NCBI GenBank assembly: GCA_022792815.1
Contig: JAAWBS010000021.1
Location: forward strand, 1 to 64,000
DNA length: 64,000 nucleotides
Source of the DNA: Hungatella sp.
GTDB taxonomy: Bacteria > Bacillota > Clostridia > Lachnospirales > Lachnospiraceae
Reading direction: 5' to 3'
How positions within the stretch are numbered: position 1 is the stretch's first letter; every line of letters begins with the position of its first letter. Shown here in pieces: positions 49,788 through 58,911 of the stretch. The notes under the pieces were generated by a model. That model had not been told where the DNA came from and did no database searches. It was given only the letters and a program-made list of their open reading frames with translations. The position numbers and the translations under genes are program-made.

Positions 49788-50978
49788 TCACCCTTTGGCC
49801 ATCTCCCCCAGATCCTGCCCCTTGAGGGCTCTCTCCAGAAGTTCCGGCAGTTTCTGTGGATTGCAGGCAAAACAGGGAATCCCCATGCGTGCAACCTTCT
49901 CCGCCATCTGGGCGTCATAGTAAGGTTTCCCTCCGTCGGCGATGGCCAGGAGGCAGACCACCGTAACCCCGCTTTCTTTCAGCTCTCCCAGACGTCTCAC
50001 CAGAGCCGCCCGGTTTCCTCCTTCCATCAGGTCGCTGACCAGGAAAAACAGAGTCTTCCTGGGATTCTCCACGAACCGGCTGCAGTAGGCCACCGACTTG
50101 TCAATATCCGTGCCTCCCCCCAGCTGAAATCCGAACAGAAGGTCCACCGGATCGTCGCATTTCTCCGTCAGATCCACCACCTGGGTGTCAAAGGCCACGA
50201 TCCTGGTCTTCACCGACGCCATGCTGGCCAGGATGCAGCTGATGATGGACGAATAGATCACCGATTCTCCCATGGAACCGCTCTGGTCCACATCCAGGAT
50301 AATGGTGTACTTGTTGGCCGCCGTGGTGGAGGTGCGGTCAAAGAAATAGTAGTGCTCCGGGATGATCTTTTTCAGCTCCGGCCTGTAGTTCTTGATCCCT
50401 CTCCTTATGGTGGTGGGAAAATCAAGGGCCGAGGCAGATGGGATGGGGGAATGCTGCCTCTTGTTCACCGCAGCCGTCACCGCCCGTTTGATATCGCTCT
50501 CCAGCAGCTTGTTGATCTCCTCCACGATCTTCTTCATAAACTCCCGGACGCTCTCCTTGCTCCTCTTGGGCACCTGGTCCTTGAGGAGCAGGATGGTGGC
50601 GGCCAGGTTCATGTCCGGCTCCAGGTTCTCCAGAAGCTCCGGCTCAAAGATCAGCTGCTTTAAGCCGCACCGCTCCATGGCATCTGCCTGGACGATCTTC
50701 ACCAGATCCTTGTCAAAAAGGGTCCGCACGTCCCCCAGCCACCTGGTGATCTGGGGATTGGATGGGCCGTGGCCCGCCCCTCTCCCTCCCGGTCCAAACC
50801 CGCCCTGGGAGGGGTTGTTGTAGATACAGGCCAGAGCCTGGTCCATGAGCCACTGCTCCTGGGAGAGAACAAGCCCCTCTCCCCCGTTCATCTTGTCAAA
50901 CCCTTTCTCGCCGTCCTGACCCAGGATCAGCCGCCACCTGGTCATACGCTCCTTTAATTTCTCGTCAGATGTCTCCAA
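49788..50978 (-). CDS. VWA-domain (CoxE/YehP-like) protein of a MoxR-VWA system
   Basis: About 396 residues. The N-terminal part is helical (TRWRLILG, then a Gly/Pro-rich stretch). The C-terminal half is a von Willebrand A domain with an intact MIDAS: DVDQSGSMGES (DxSxS), the Thr in FDTQVVDLT and the Asp in GGGTDIDKSVAY. VWA proteins paired with MoxR AAA+ ATPases bind metal and act as adaptors between ATPase and target. A TTG at 50978 has GGAGG nine bases upstream and overlaps the DUF5682 gene by 14 bases; ATG 50945 (AAAGGAG three bases upstream) is the alternative. Last gene of the operon, equivalent of E. coli yehP. Confidence 0.88.
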   Translation of the reverse strand: METSDEKLKERMTRWRLILGQDGEKGFDKMNGGEGLVLSQEQWLMDQALACIYNNPSQGGFGPGGRGAGHGPSNPQITRWLGDVRTLFDKDLVKIVQADAMERCGLKQLIFEPELLENLEPDMNLAATILLLKDQVPKRSKESVREFMKKIVEEINKLLESDIKRAVTAAVNKRQHSPIPSASALDFPTTIRRGIKNYRPELKKIIPEHYYFFDRTSTTAANKYTIILDVDQSGSMGESVIYSSIISCILASMASVKTRIVAFDTQVVDLTEKCDDPVDLLFGFQLGGGTDIDKSVAYCSRFVENPRKTLFFLVSDLMEGGNRAALVRRLGELKESGVTVVCLLAIADGGKPYYDAQMAEKVARMGIPCFACNPQKLPELLERALKGQDLGEMAKG

Positions 50979-53346
50979 AATCGAAATCCTCCAGTCCTTC
51001 CAGCATCTCCATGGCATCCTCTGTCAGAGTCCCGCCGAGAACCTCGCTGACCTGCTCCGGGTTCACCTGCCAGATCTCCCCCAGATTCTCCGCGATCTGA
51101 TCCTTCTCCATGGAAGAAAAGTCCGCAAAGGCCCTGCGCAGAAACAGGAGGGCCCTCTTAAACTCTTCCTCATCCAGGGTATCCAGATATCCGCTCAGCT
51201 TCTCCCACAGGGTGAGGCGGGCAATGAGGGCGTAATGGTTCCTGGAAGACAGACCGGCAAACCATCCGGCTCCCAGCTCCGCAGGGATCCCCTTAGAAAG
51301 GCGGCGCTCCACCTCCCGCCCCAGCTCCTCGCTGTCCATGATCCCCTGCTCTAAGAGGATCGAGGCCGCCAGCCCGGAAAGACGGGTGTTTAGGTCGTCC
51401 CTGGCTGCGATCTGTCCCAGAACCTTGAGGAAACGGTCCCTGTCCAGAAAATCATGGGCCACACTGACTGTCTGAAGGCGGTTTACGGCCTCTGCCAGAG
51501 TCCCTGCCGCCCCGTCGTCGCAGGCGCACTCTCCCGGCAGCATCAGACAGGCCCGCAGAAACAGCTGGGACAAGATGGGCATCAGAGGCTTTCGGTCAAG
51601 CCTCCGGATATCCCCGTACTGAATCACCACCGACAGACTTCCTGCCGTGTCCGCGATCTCTGTCAGCGTCGCCCCGTCCACCGCCATGGCCTGGAGGTGG
51701 TCCAGAGCCGCCGACACCATCCCGGGCATGCCGCAGTAAAAAGCCTCCTCCACGATCCCGGCCACGCCGGCGATGCCCTGGCTCTCATCTAACCGGTTCT
51801 TCAGCTCAAAGGCCGCCGCCTGCTTCACCGTATCCCCTTTTAACACCGCCTCCACGATCTGGATCTCCGCCTCCGGGGTCCACCTTAAGCTCCACTGCTC
51901 CGCCCAGGTGGCATTGTCCTGGCGGACTCCCTGGATCTGGGCAAACCGGATGCCGAGGACCCTGAGCCGGTGAAGGAAAAAAGACCGCTCCAGGTCGAGA
52001 AAGGCCGCTTTCTTCGTCTTTACCCTCAAGTTTTCCCTTAAGTCCAGGGAAAGCTCCGAGGCGGTGACGGATTTATATTTTTCCAGTTTCAGTTCCTTTA
52101 ATTTGTGATAGAAATCGCTCTGAATGGAGGTCTGACTCACCCCCTGGGGCAGGCTTCCGATCCGGGTGCCGATCTCCGTGTCGGCCGCCGCCAGGGCCAG
52201 CTCGGAAAATGATCCGTGTCCCATACAAGTGACGGCGGCATCCCGCAGATCCTTAAGAGTGGGGATCCTGCCGTCGTGAAGCCCGGCCAGGGCCTTTGCC
52301 AGTCTTGCCGCCTCCAGCACCTCCGCCGAGGACGTCACTCCGCCGTGATTTCTCTGAAAAGATGCCAGGCCTGTCAGATACCGCCTGGCCCCGAAGTCCG
52401 CCTCTCCCCTCAGAAAGCCCTGCCACAGATATTCGTAGTAGGCCGGAGCCCGGTTCCCCGCCCCGTAGCCGGAATGCTCCGACAGCCGGTAGTAGGAGTA
52501 GGGCATCAGAGTCTTCATGGAGGCCAGCCTGGGGAGCGCCTTCCACTCCCTGTCCGTCATGGCCGGGGCGTCTCCCAGGATTCCCTCCACATGGTAGGCC
52601 CCGGTGATGACCGCGATCTTCTCAGGCCGGACGCCCTCTCTCCCCGCCTCCTGGACCTGCCTCCTCATGAAGGCTTCCCGCACCAGATTCTCCTCACGGT
52701 CCCTGGGGCCTCTGGATTCCAGCTGCCGCAGACGGCGGCCAAACTCCTTGGCCCCCTCCTCGTAGCCGGCCTCGTCCCCGGCCTGCTCCATGGTCCGCTC
52801 CCAGAAGGTCTCATGGTCCCTGTCCTGACACTGTCTGTCCAGAGCCTGGTACACGTCAAAAGCTTCCTCACCAGATCCGTCTTCCCGCCCGGATCCGGTT
52901 TCTGCCCCGTTGTCCGGCTCCCTGCGTGGATCTGCCTCCGGTTCCTTCCCGGCTTCCGCTTCTCCGCTCTGTCCCGGCATAAGCGACGGATCCCGGTTTT
53001 GTCCGGCCTCCCCGGCGGCTCTCATGCCGAGAAACACGTCCGAGGGCAGATCACAGAACCGGCACCTGCGCCCGTGTTCCCTGGCCCACAAAAGAGCCTG
53101 ATACTCCGGCGAATATTCGGCAAAGGGATAGAGGATGGTCCGGATGGGAAGTTCCTTTGTGTAGGCCATGACTGCCACCGGCGGCTTCACCTCCTCCGCC
53201 CCCAAATCCTCCATCAGGTCCGTGAAATCTGCCGGTCCCTCGATGAGAACCAGCTCCGGGTCCGTCCGGTCCAGAAACTCCCTGACATAGTAGGCTCCGG
53301 CGGGAGACAGGTGGCGAATTCCAAATACAAAAGGCCGTGTCTCCAT
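50965..53346 (-). CDS. DUF5682-family protein with TraB/EreA-like motifs
   Basis: A 793-aa cytoplasmic protein. It starts METRPFVFGIRHLSPAG and shows GIRH (9-12), LVLIEGP (Glu36) and TGAYHVEGI (His252). These resemble the GxxH, EG and GAxH motifs of the TIKI/TraB/erythromycin-esterase-like fold, in which paired His and Glu residues are catalytic; the resemblance is my reading, not a proven relation. An acidic low-complexity insert (about 112-162) interrupts the first domain. The remaining 500 residues are mainly helical, ending in the acidic tail EGLEDFDFGDI. Its ATG overlaps the AAA+ gene stop by one base. In this cluster type DUF5682 (E. coli YehM equivalent) is always beside the AAA+ gene, so it may be the effector handled by the ATPase. 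Confidence 0.83.
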   Translation of the reverse strand: METRPFVFGIRHLSPAGAYYVREFLDRTDPELVLIEGPADFTDLMEDLGAEEVKPPVAVMAYTKELPIRTILYPFAEYSPEYQALLWAREHGRRCRFCDLPSDVFLGMRAAGEAGQNRDPSLMPGQSGEAEAGKEPEADPRREPDNGAETGSGREDGSGEEAFDVYQALDRQCQDRDHETFWERTMEQAGDEAGYEEGAKEFGRRLRQLESRGPRDREENLVREAFMRRQVQEAGREGVRPEKIAVITGAYHVEGILGDAPAMTDREWKALPRLASMKTLMPYSYYRLSEHSGYGAGNRAPAYYEYLWQGFLRGEADFGARRYLTGLASFQRNHGGVTSSAEVLEAARLAKALAGLHDGRIPTLKDLRDAAVTCMGHGSFSELALAAADTEIGTRIGSLPQGVSQTSIQSDFYHKLKELKLEKYKSVTASELSLDLRENLRVKTKKAAFLDLERSFFLHRLRVLGIRFAQIQGVRQDNATWAEQWSLRWTPEAEIQIVEAVLKGDTVKQAAAFELKNRLDESQGIAGVAGIVEEAFYCGMPGMVSAALDHLQAMAVDGATLTEIADTAGSLSVVIQYGDIRRLDRKPLMPILSQLFLRACLMLPGECACDDGAAGTLAEAVNRLQTVSVAHDFLDRDRFLKVLGQIAARDDLNTRLSGLAASILLEQGIMDSEELGREVERRLSKGIPAELGAGWFAGLSSRNHYALIARLTLWEKLSGYLDTLDEEEFKRALLFLRRAFADFSSMEKDQIAENLGEIWQVNPEQVSEVLGGTLTEDAMEMLEGLEDFDFGDI

Positions 53347-54434
53347 CAATGATTTAACTCCTTGCACTCTTTGTAGAGGGAAAGCCATCTGGAGCCTCTC
53401 TTTTTCATGATGTTCTCCAGGTACTCCTCCCAAACCTTCTGATCCTTCTCGTCCTCCTTCACCACAGCCCCCTGAAGGCCCGCGGCCAGGTCATAGTCCG
53501 TAACGTCCCCGCTGCCGAAGCTGCCTGCCAAAGCCATGCTGTTGGCTAAAAGGGAGATGGCCTCCGCCGTGGACAGCACTCCTGTGGTGGTCTTTATCTT
53601 CTGTTTGCCGTCCAGGGTAGCCCCCGACCTCAGCTCCCGGAAAATGGTGCACACCTTCTCCACCACCTCCGCCTCCGGAAGTCTGGCGTTGAGATCCAGG
53701 CTCTCCGACAGCTGGCCGATTCTGGTCTTCACGATCTCCATCTCCGCCTCCAGGCTCTCCGGAGCCGGCAGCACCACGATGTTGAACCGCCGCTTCAAGG
53801 CCGCCGACATCTCATTGACTCCCTTGTCCCGGGTGTTGGCCGTGGCGATGACGGAAAATCCTTTTTTGGCCGGAACCTCGATGCCAAGCTCCGGCACGGA
53901 GATCCGCTTCTCCGACAAGATGGAGATCAGGGCATCCTGGACCTCCGAGGCGCACCTGGAGATCTCCTCCACCCTGGCGATGGCTCCCTCCTCCATGGCC
54001 CGGTACACGGGGCTGGGAATCATGGCTTCCCTGGACGGCCCGCCGGCAATCAGCATGGCGTAGTTCCAGGAGTACTTGATCTGCTCCTCCGTGGTCCCGG
54101 CCGTCCCCTGGATCACCCTGGTGGAATTGCCGTTGATGGCAGCCGTTAAATGCTCCGACAGCCAGGATTTGGCCGTCCCCGGCTCCCCGATGAGAAGAAG
54201 AGCCCGGTCCGTCACCAGAGTGGAGATGGCGATCTCCACCAGCCGCTCATGGCCGATGTACTTGGGGGTGATCTCCACCCCGCCGCTCTCTCCCCCGCAG
54301 ATGTAGGTGAGCACCGATTTCGGCGACATGCGCCAGCCTGTGGGCACCGGGTACTTCTCGTTGGCGATCAGTGCGTCAATCTCTCTCTGAAACAGCTGCT
54401 CCGCAGGCAGCCTCTGGACATCATTCTTACTCAT
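53346..54434 (-). CDS. MoxR-family AAA+ ATPase (YehL type)
   Basis: A 362-aa ATPase. The AAA+ core starts at about residue 55 with GHERLVEIAISTL, Walker A GEPGTAKS (Lys89), sensor and pore region YAMLIAGGPSREAMIPSPVYR, Walker B IARVEEIS (Glu in place of the usual Asp), the second-region SEVQDALISILSEKRI and sensor 1 FSVIATANTRDKG. A lid domain follows (LKRRFNIVVLP). MoxR ATPases act as chaperone-like remodelers together with VWA partners. ATG 54434 has GGAGGA about six bases upstream; a longer reading to 54506 overlaps the previous gene. Third gene of the five-gene operon. Confidence 0.93.
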   Translation of the reverse strand: MSKNDVQRLPAEQLFQREIDALIANEKYPVPTGWRMSPKSVLTYICGGESGGVEITPKYIGHERLVEIAISTLVTDRALLLIGEPGTAKSWLSEHLTAAINGNSTRVIQGTAGTTEEQIKYSWNYAMLIAGGPSREAMIPSPVYRAMEEGAIARVEEISRCASEVQDALISILSEKRISVPELGIEVPAKKGFSVIATANTRDKGVNEMSAALKRRFNIVVLPAPESLEAEMEIVKTRIGQLSESLDLNARLPEAEVVEKVCTIFRELRSGATLDGKQKIKTTTGVLSTAEAISLLANSMALAGSFGSGDVTDYDLAAGLQGAVVKEDEKDQKVWEEYLENIMKKRGSRWLSLYKECKELNH

Positions 54435-54460
54435 GGCTTCCTCCATATTTATCATCTTAT

Positions 54461-56341
54461 TTACAAATCTCCGGCCAAAACTCCGCTTCTCAACTTCCCG
54501 CACCACATCTCCAGAATCCCCACTCCGATCCTGGCCTTCTTTCCATAAGTCTTTATGAGGCTCTCCAGCTCCTCGGCCAGTTCCTCGCTGCTCATGGGCA
54601 GTTCCGTGAGCAGCTCCCTGATCTCATAGGTGGCGATGTGGTCATGTTTCTTGCCCGTGAGAGCCAGAAGTCCCCTGTAATCCTTCCAGCCGCATCGCTT
54701 CAGCATGCGCACATCCGCGGCCACAGTCCCCCGAAGCCGGGCCCCCTGGTAAAAATACTTCCCGTAATCTTCCTTCAGCTCTTCCATGTCAGGCCGGAAA
54801 AGACCTGCCACCATGGCGTCATATCCGTTGTCAAAGCTGCTTCTCACCTGTTTCCGGAGCCGGGAATCAAACCGGTTTTTCGACTGCAACAGGAGAGGAT
54901 ACCACCGGGGGTCAAAGCCCTCCTCCAGCCTGGAAGCCACGGTCCGAAACCTGACGGGAGAATCCCAGGCTTCCCGGTACGCCACATAGGCGCCCTCCTT
55001 CTCCTCATATCTTACCCGCATGAGAACCTTGTAGATCCCCATGGGATCTCTCTTGCCGCCGCCCTTATTTTTTACCTGATCCAAAAGACCTTCCGGGCTT
55101 AAATAGGAATGGAACCGGTCATAGACCTCATGAGATCCTTTGGTCAGCAGATGAACCCAGAACACCGGCTGGAGGAACTGGTCTCCATAAGCCTCATACA
55201 GCTCCTCCGCCGTCCGGCACAGACTCTCAGGCTGCTCTTCCAGGAGAGAATCCCACAAAAGCTCCGCCGTCTCCTTGGGTATCACTCGATAGAGCCGCTT
55301 GTAGCAGGTGCACATCCGGGGAGACGACTTTCTGAGCGCCGCTCTTTGCAGATCATACAACATCTGGCGGTCCTCATTTTTCAGGTCTTTGAAAGGAATT
55401 CCTGACTGGTCAAAGGCATCCAGCCATCTCTCCAGATGCTCTGCGATCAGATCCGAGGCCCACAGCGTCCGGGAGTCCTGCAGATAATCCGCTGCCTTTC
55501 CAGGCTTCTTCTCCATCTGTTTTCTCCAGAACTCTCTGGCCCCCTGCCCGTTCATATGAGTCAGAGCGCAGAGAGCCGCCTCCTTCCCCTTGCCCTTCTC
55601 TGATTTCACCAGCTCCAGCAAAAGCTCCTCGTTGTCCTCCCTGTGCCGCAGCGCCCGGATAAGCTCCTCCTTCACCTCCTTGGAGGCTCCAGAAAGAGCC
55701 GCCACATAGAAATCATTTTCCTCTCCCCCGGCAATGGCGGATATCAGCTCCGCTCTCTTTGCCATATCCCGCTTCCCGCCAGGGTCGAATCCCTGTTTCA
55801 ACAGGGGGAGGATCTCCCGGCCCTCCAAAAAGAGCCACCCGGCCACCATGTCGGCCAGTTCCCCATAACTGTCCCCTAAAGCCTTCACCATGAGATTCTT
55901 GATCCTGTAATCCTCAAAAATTTCCGGCTTCTCCTCATGAGCGTCACGGATCACTGCGTACCTGCCGCTTCCCGTTCCCCGGAACGCTTCCAGCACCGGC
56001 GCCATCTGGCTGTAGGGAATCTTGACGCAGAGCCTGCCTTTCCTGTCTGTGCCGGAAATCTGCCGCCACTCCCCTTCTTTCAAAAGCCCTCCCTGGGTAC
56101 AAAGCACCGCGTCCAGAAGAGCCAGAGTGTCAAGAACCGCCGCCGTCCTGTGTTCGCACTCCGGGGCCACGGCCTTCTGGGCCATCTGACAGATCTTTCC
56201 AAACACCGGAGAAGCCTTGGCCAGAGGAGCCATCTGCTCCACAGCCCTCTTAAGCCGAAAATCCTCCTGTATCAGCCCGGTTCCCGCCACCGCAGCCGTC
56301 TTAAACCGCTCACGCAACTCATACACCACACTCAGATTCAT
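54461..56341 (-). CDS. Alpha-solenoid (HEAT-like) protein of the MoxR-VWA operon
   Basis: A 626-aa helical protein without signal peptide or membrane segment. Repeated helical pairs with Ala/Leu spacing (KEELIRALRHREDNEELLLELV, split at the turn; KGKEAALCALTHMNGQ) suggest HEAT-like repeats, mainly about 200-290 and 340-460. It begins MNLSVVYELRERFKTAAV. In actinobacterial clusters of the same make-up the gene at this place is annotated DUF5691; whether this one belongs there needs a profile search. It lies 39 bases after the SWIM gene and 26 bases before the AAA+ gene. Probably a scaffold or target-recognition subunit. Confidence 0.75.
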   Translation of the reverse strand: MNLSVVYELRERFKTAAVAGTGLIQEDFRLKRAVEQMAPLAKASPVFGKICQMAQKAVAPECEHRTAAVLDTLALLDAVLCTQGGLLKEGEWRQISGTDRKGRLCVKIPYSQMAPVLEAFRGTGSGRYAVIRDAHEEKPEIFEDYRIKNLMVKALGDSYGELADMVAGWLFLEGREILPLLKQGFDPGGKRDMAKRAELISAIAGGEENDFYVAALSGASKEVKEELIRALRHREDNEELLLELVKSEKGKGKEAALCALTHMNGQGAREFWRKQMEKKPGKAADYLQDSRTLWASDLIAEHLERWLDAFDQSGIPFKDLKNEDRQMLYDLQRAALRKSSPRMCTCYKRLYRVIPKETAELLWDSLLEEQPESLCRTAEELYEAYGDQFLQPVFWVHLLTKGSHEVYDRFHSYLSPEGLLDQVKNKGGGKRDPMGIYKVLMRVRYEEKEGAYVAYREAWDSPVRFRTVASRLEEGFDPRWYPLLLQSKNRFDSRLRKQVRSSFDNGYDAMVAGLFRPDMEELKEDYGKYFYQGARLRGTVAADVRMLKRCGWKDYRGLLALTGKKHDHIATYEIRELLTELPMSSEELAEELESLIKTYGKKARIGVGILEMWCGKLRSGVLAGDL

Positions 56342-56380
56342 AATCCGCTCCTTTTTATCACTATAACAGGTGGGAATCCT

Positions 56381-57871
56381 CTAGTACAACAGTCTGTAGA
56401 TTCCGTCTCTCTTGATCAGACTGCAGGGATAAATCCCCATCTGCCGGTCTTGGGGATCATAGTAGGCCAGTCCGAACAGCACCCCGTCTCGGTAGAGAGA
56501 GCCGTCAGGAAGCAAGGGGATCATGGAGACCGTGTCTTCCATGCCTTCGGGGCAGCCCAGCCTGATTCGGTTTTGGCCGTGATCCCTCATGGCATAGACC
56601 GCCTTTTTCCCTGTCCCGGCGGACTCTCCATCCCCGTCCTCACCGTCGCCGGTCTCCACCATGCCGATCTCCTCATAGGCTGTCAGCACGGGACAGTACC
56701 CCTCTGACAACGTATTTTTCAGCTCATTTTTCACCGCCTTCATGGCGGCGGGAAGATCCGCCCAGGCCTTTTTTACGATCTCCTCATAGACCGTCTCCGG
56801 TATCTCCTCGTAGGAGGCGGACTCCCAGCGCACCCTTTTGTCCACGGCGCCCGGATAATAAAACAGGACCGGGATCCGCAGAAGCCCGAAACAGGAATCT
56901 TCCTGCTTTACGTACTTCAGCGCCTTCACCGGGCGGTAATTACAGGTGTGGACGATCTGCCCGTCGTCTACATCCACCCAGTATCCCTTGTCGATATACT
57001 CTTTTCTGGCCGGGTCGAACGTAACCTGGAAAGCCAGCTGTACCAGGCGGGCCCCTTCCTTCTTAAGGCCCAGGTCATTTAACTGTTCCAGCTTCCAGAT
57101 TCCCCCCAGCTCCTCATAGAGCTCATCGTCGTCTGCATCAGGGCTGTCGCTGTCCAGTTTGTCCTGAAGGTAACTCTGAGCCTTTTTCTCCAACGCCCGA
57201 AGTTTTTTGAGAATCTCCACCCCGTTTTCATAATGGCGGGGATCCTGGTCCTTCTGACAGGCCTCCATCTCCAGGATCAGCCGGTTCAGATATGTCAGAG
57301 GCCCGGGCAGATAGTAATCACCCAGCTGCTTTGCCAGATCCCGGTAGGTCTTTAAGGACACGCTTCCCATAGCCGCCAGGCCGCCTTTCACCAGACCGTC
57401 TGTCAGCTGCCGCAAAAGCTCTAAGCCCTCCAGCTGTTTTTTGATCTTCTTTGTCCTGGCCGCCCTGGAGGCTTTCCGGCTCTTCTCCGTGGCCGGCTTC
57501 TTTTCCCCGGCCTGCTTTTTGGCCTCCCTGGCCTCCTTTTTCTCCCGCTTGTCCAGGATGTCCTGGGGGATCTCTGTGATGGCAAAGGCCTTCCCCGCCG
57601 CCATCTCGTAGAGCAGTCCCAGGCTGTGCTTGCACGGGAACTGCCGGCTGGGACAGGTACATCGGAACACCGGATGCACCTCGTCTATGTAATCCGCGGA
57701 TACCACGTAATTGTTCTTTCCGCTGCCCTTACACTCCCCCATGTAAAAGCTGTCGTCCTCCGACCGTTTCAGGGACACAAATCCGCCCCCTGTTGAAATT
57801 TTTCTGCCGTTGGCCGCCGCGTTGGCGTTGGGCGCCAGAGCGGCGATCTCCTGCTCCTTTACTGTTCTCAT
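56381..57871 (-). CDS. SWIM zinc-finger protein (YehQ-like), first gene of the MoxR-VWA operon
   Basis: A 496-aa protein. The SWIM finger is near the N-terminus: Cys71, Cys73, Cys80 and His82 in FRCTCPSRQFPCKHS. A basic Lys/Ala-rich coil (EKKEAREAKKQAGEKK region) links it to a helical part and a C-terminal beta-rich domain (GYWVDVDDGQIVHTCNYRP; YPCSLIKRDGIYRLL). SWIM fingers bind nucleic acid or protein. E. coli yehQ has the same finger and neighbourhood. ATG 57871 follows GGAGAGG. The promoter at 58040-58068 leaves a leader of about 160 bases; 57872-58083 holds no other gene that I can support. Confidence 0.88.
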   Translation of the reverse strand: MRTVKEQEIAALAPNANAAANGRKISTGGGFVSLKRSEDDSFYMGECKGSGKNNYVVSADYIDEVHPVFRCTCPSRQFPCKHSLGLLYEMAAGKAFAITEIPQDILDKREKKEAREAKKQAGEKKPATEKSRKASRAARTKKIKKQLEGLELLRQLTDGLVKGGLAAMGSVSLKTYRDLAKQLGDYYLPGPLTYLNRLILEMEACQKDQDPRHYENGVEILKKLRALEKKAQSYLQDKLDSDSPDADDDELYEELGGIWKLEQLNDLGLKKEGARLVQLAFQVTFDPARKEYIDKGYWVDVDDGQIVHTCNYRPVKALKYVKQEDSCFGLLRIPVLFYYPGAVDKRVRWESASYEEIPETVYEEIVKKAWADLPAAMKAVKNELKNTLSEGYCPVLTAYEEIGMVETGDGEDGDGESAGTGKKAVYAMRDHGQNRIRLGCPEGMEDTVSMIPLLPDGSLYRDGVLFGLAYYDPQDRQMGIYPCSLIKRDGIYRLLY

Positions 57872-58039
57872 AACCTCTCCTGTCTGCCGGTAAAACGGCT
57901 TTTTCCAAAGCTGACCCGTTAATCTGCTTCCGGAACCAGCTCATGGTCGCTTCGCTCCGTGCCGGAATCCGTCCTTCGAAAACATAAACCTACGTCCTCT
58001 TTCTTTCCCAAAGCGTTCCTGCGCTTTTTTCTGTTTCCT

Positions 58040-58068
58040 ATTATAAACCACTGATCCGGTCAAAGCAA
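58040..58068 (-). promoter_or_regulatory. Promoter of the five-gene MoxR-VWA operon
   Basis: TTGCTT (58063-58068) and consensus TATAAT (58040-58045) on the minus strand, 17 bases apart, just past the SGNH gene stop and about 165 bases before the SWIM gene. Confidence 0.6.
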
Positions 58069-58083
58069 GCCGTATCCCAGGGA

Positions 58084-58716
58084 CTACAATCGCCACAGAA
58101 CCCCTCTGAGCCGCCGGTAGATCCTCTCATGTCCAGCCTCGTTTGGGTGGAGGCCGTCAGGGCAATAGATCTCCTTATTTGTCAGAAGCTTGGGCTGAAT
58201 CCCACTCTCGCCGTACAGGTTCACCACCGGCACGCCGTAGTACTCCGTCACCTGCCGCAGAGCCTTCACATAATCCTCCAGCCGTCTGCCGTTCTGCTCC
58301 TCCACCAGACGGTGAAGAGGTGTCATAAAGACCAGCTCCGTCCCGGGAAACCGTCCCATGAGGCTGCGGATCAGCAGATCACAGGCCCCGTAGAATGTGT
58401 AGGGCGATCTCTCCCCCCTGACACCCAGCGGCGCATCTCCGTGGCCGAAATCATTGGTCCCCCCGAAGACGACGATCACGTCCATGCCCTCCGGGATATC
58501 CTTCACCCTGGAGACGAAATCCAGATCATGCCTGGGCTTCTCGCTGGGTGTCCACTGCCTGGAGATCCTGGTTCCGCCGATTCCGTCCACATAGATTTCC
58601 GCCAGGCCTTCTCTCTCCTTTAACAGATTCCAGTAAGCCCCCTCCGTATTCACGAGCCCGTGTCCCTCTGTGATGCTGTCTCCTAAAAAAGCGATCCTTT
58701 TTCCTTTCAGTTCCAT
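58084..58716 (-). CDS. SGNH/GDSL-family hydrolase
   Basis: A 210-aa cytoplasmic esterase-type protein. The four SGNH blocks are visible: block I IAFLGDSITEGHG (Ser nucleophile), block II Gly in GIGGTRISR, block III GGTNDFGHG (Asn), block V CPDGLHPNEAGH (Asp and His). It probably removes acyl or acetyl groups from a carbohydrate or lipid; the substrate is unknown. ATG 58716 has AAGGAGAG upstream; the reading to 58770 is rejected. It is divergent from the alpha-galactosidase, which hints at a carbohydrate link. Confidence 0.92.
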   Translation of the reverse strand: MELKGKRIAFLGDSITEGHGLVNTEGAYWNLLKEREGLAEIYVDGIGGTRISRQWTPSEKPRHDLDFVSRVKDIPEGMDVIVVFGGTNDFGHGDAPLGVRGERSPYTFYGACDLLIRSLMGRFPGTELVFMTPLHRLVEEQNGRRLEDYVKALRQVTEYYGVPVVNLYGESGIQPKLLTNKEIYCPDGLHPNEAGHERIYRRLRGVLWRL

Positions 58717-58911
58717 CGTTTCTCTCCTTTGTGTTTTAGTCTCTCTATAGTATACCACCATTGCTTTCATTAAAAAAGTAGTGTTTGAAGATGTTTTCCA
58801 CTTTCCATTTTTACTGTTTTTCCTGTCATTAGGGTAAAGGCATTTTCTGGAAAATATGGTAAACTGGTGTCACAGATAAAATCTCTCAGATACTAAAGGA
58901 GTGATACGAAC

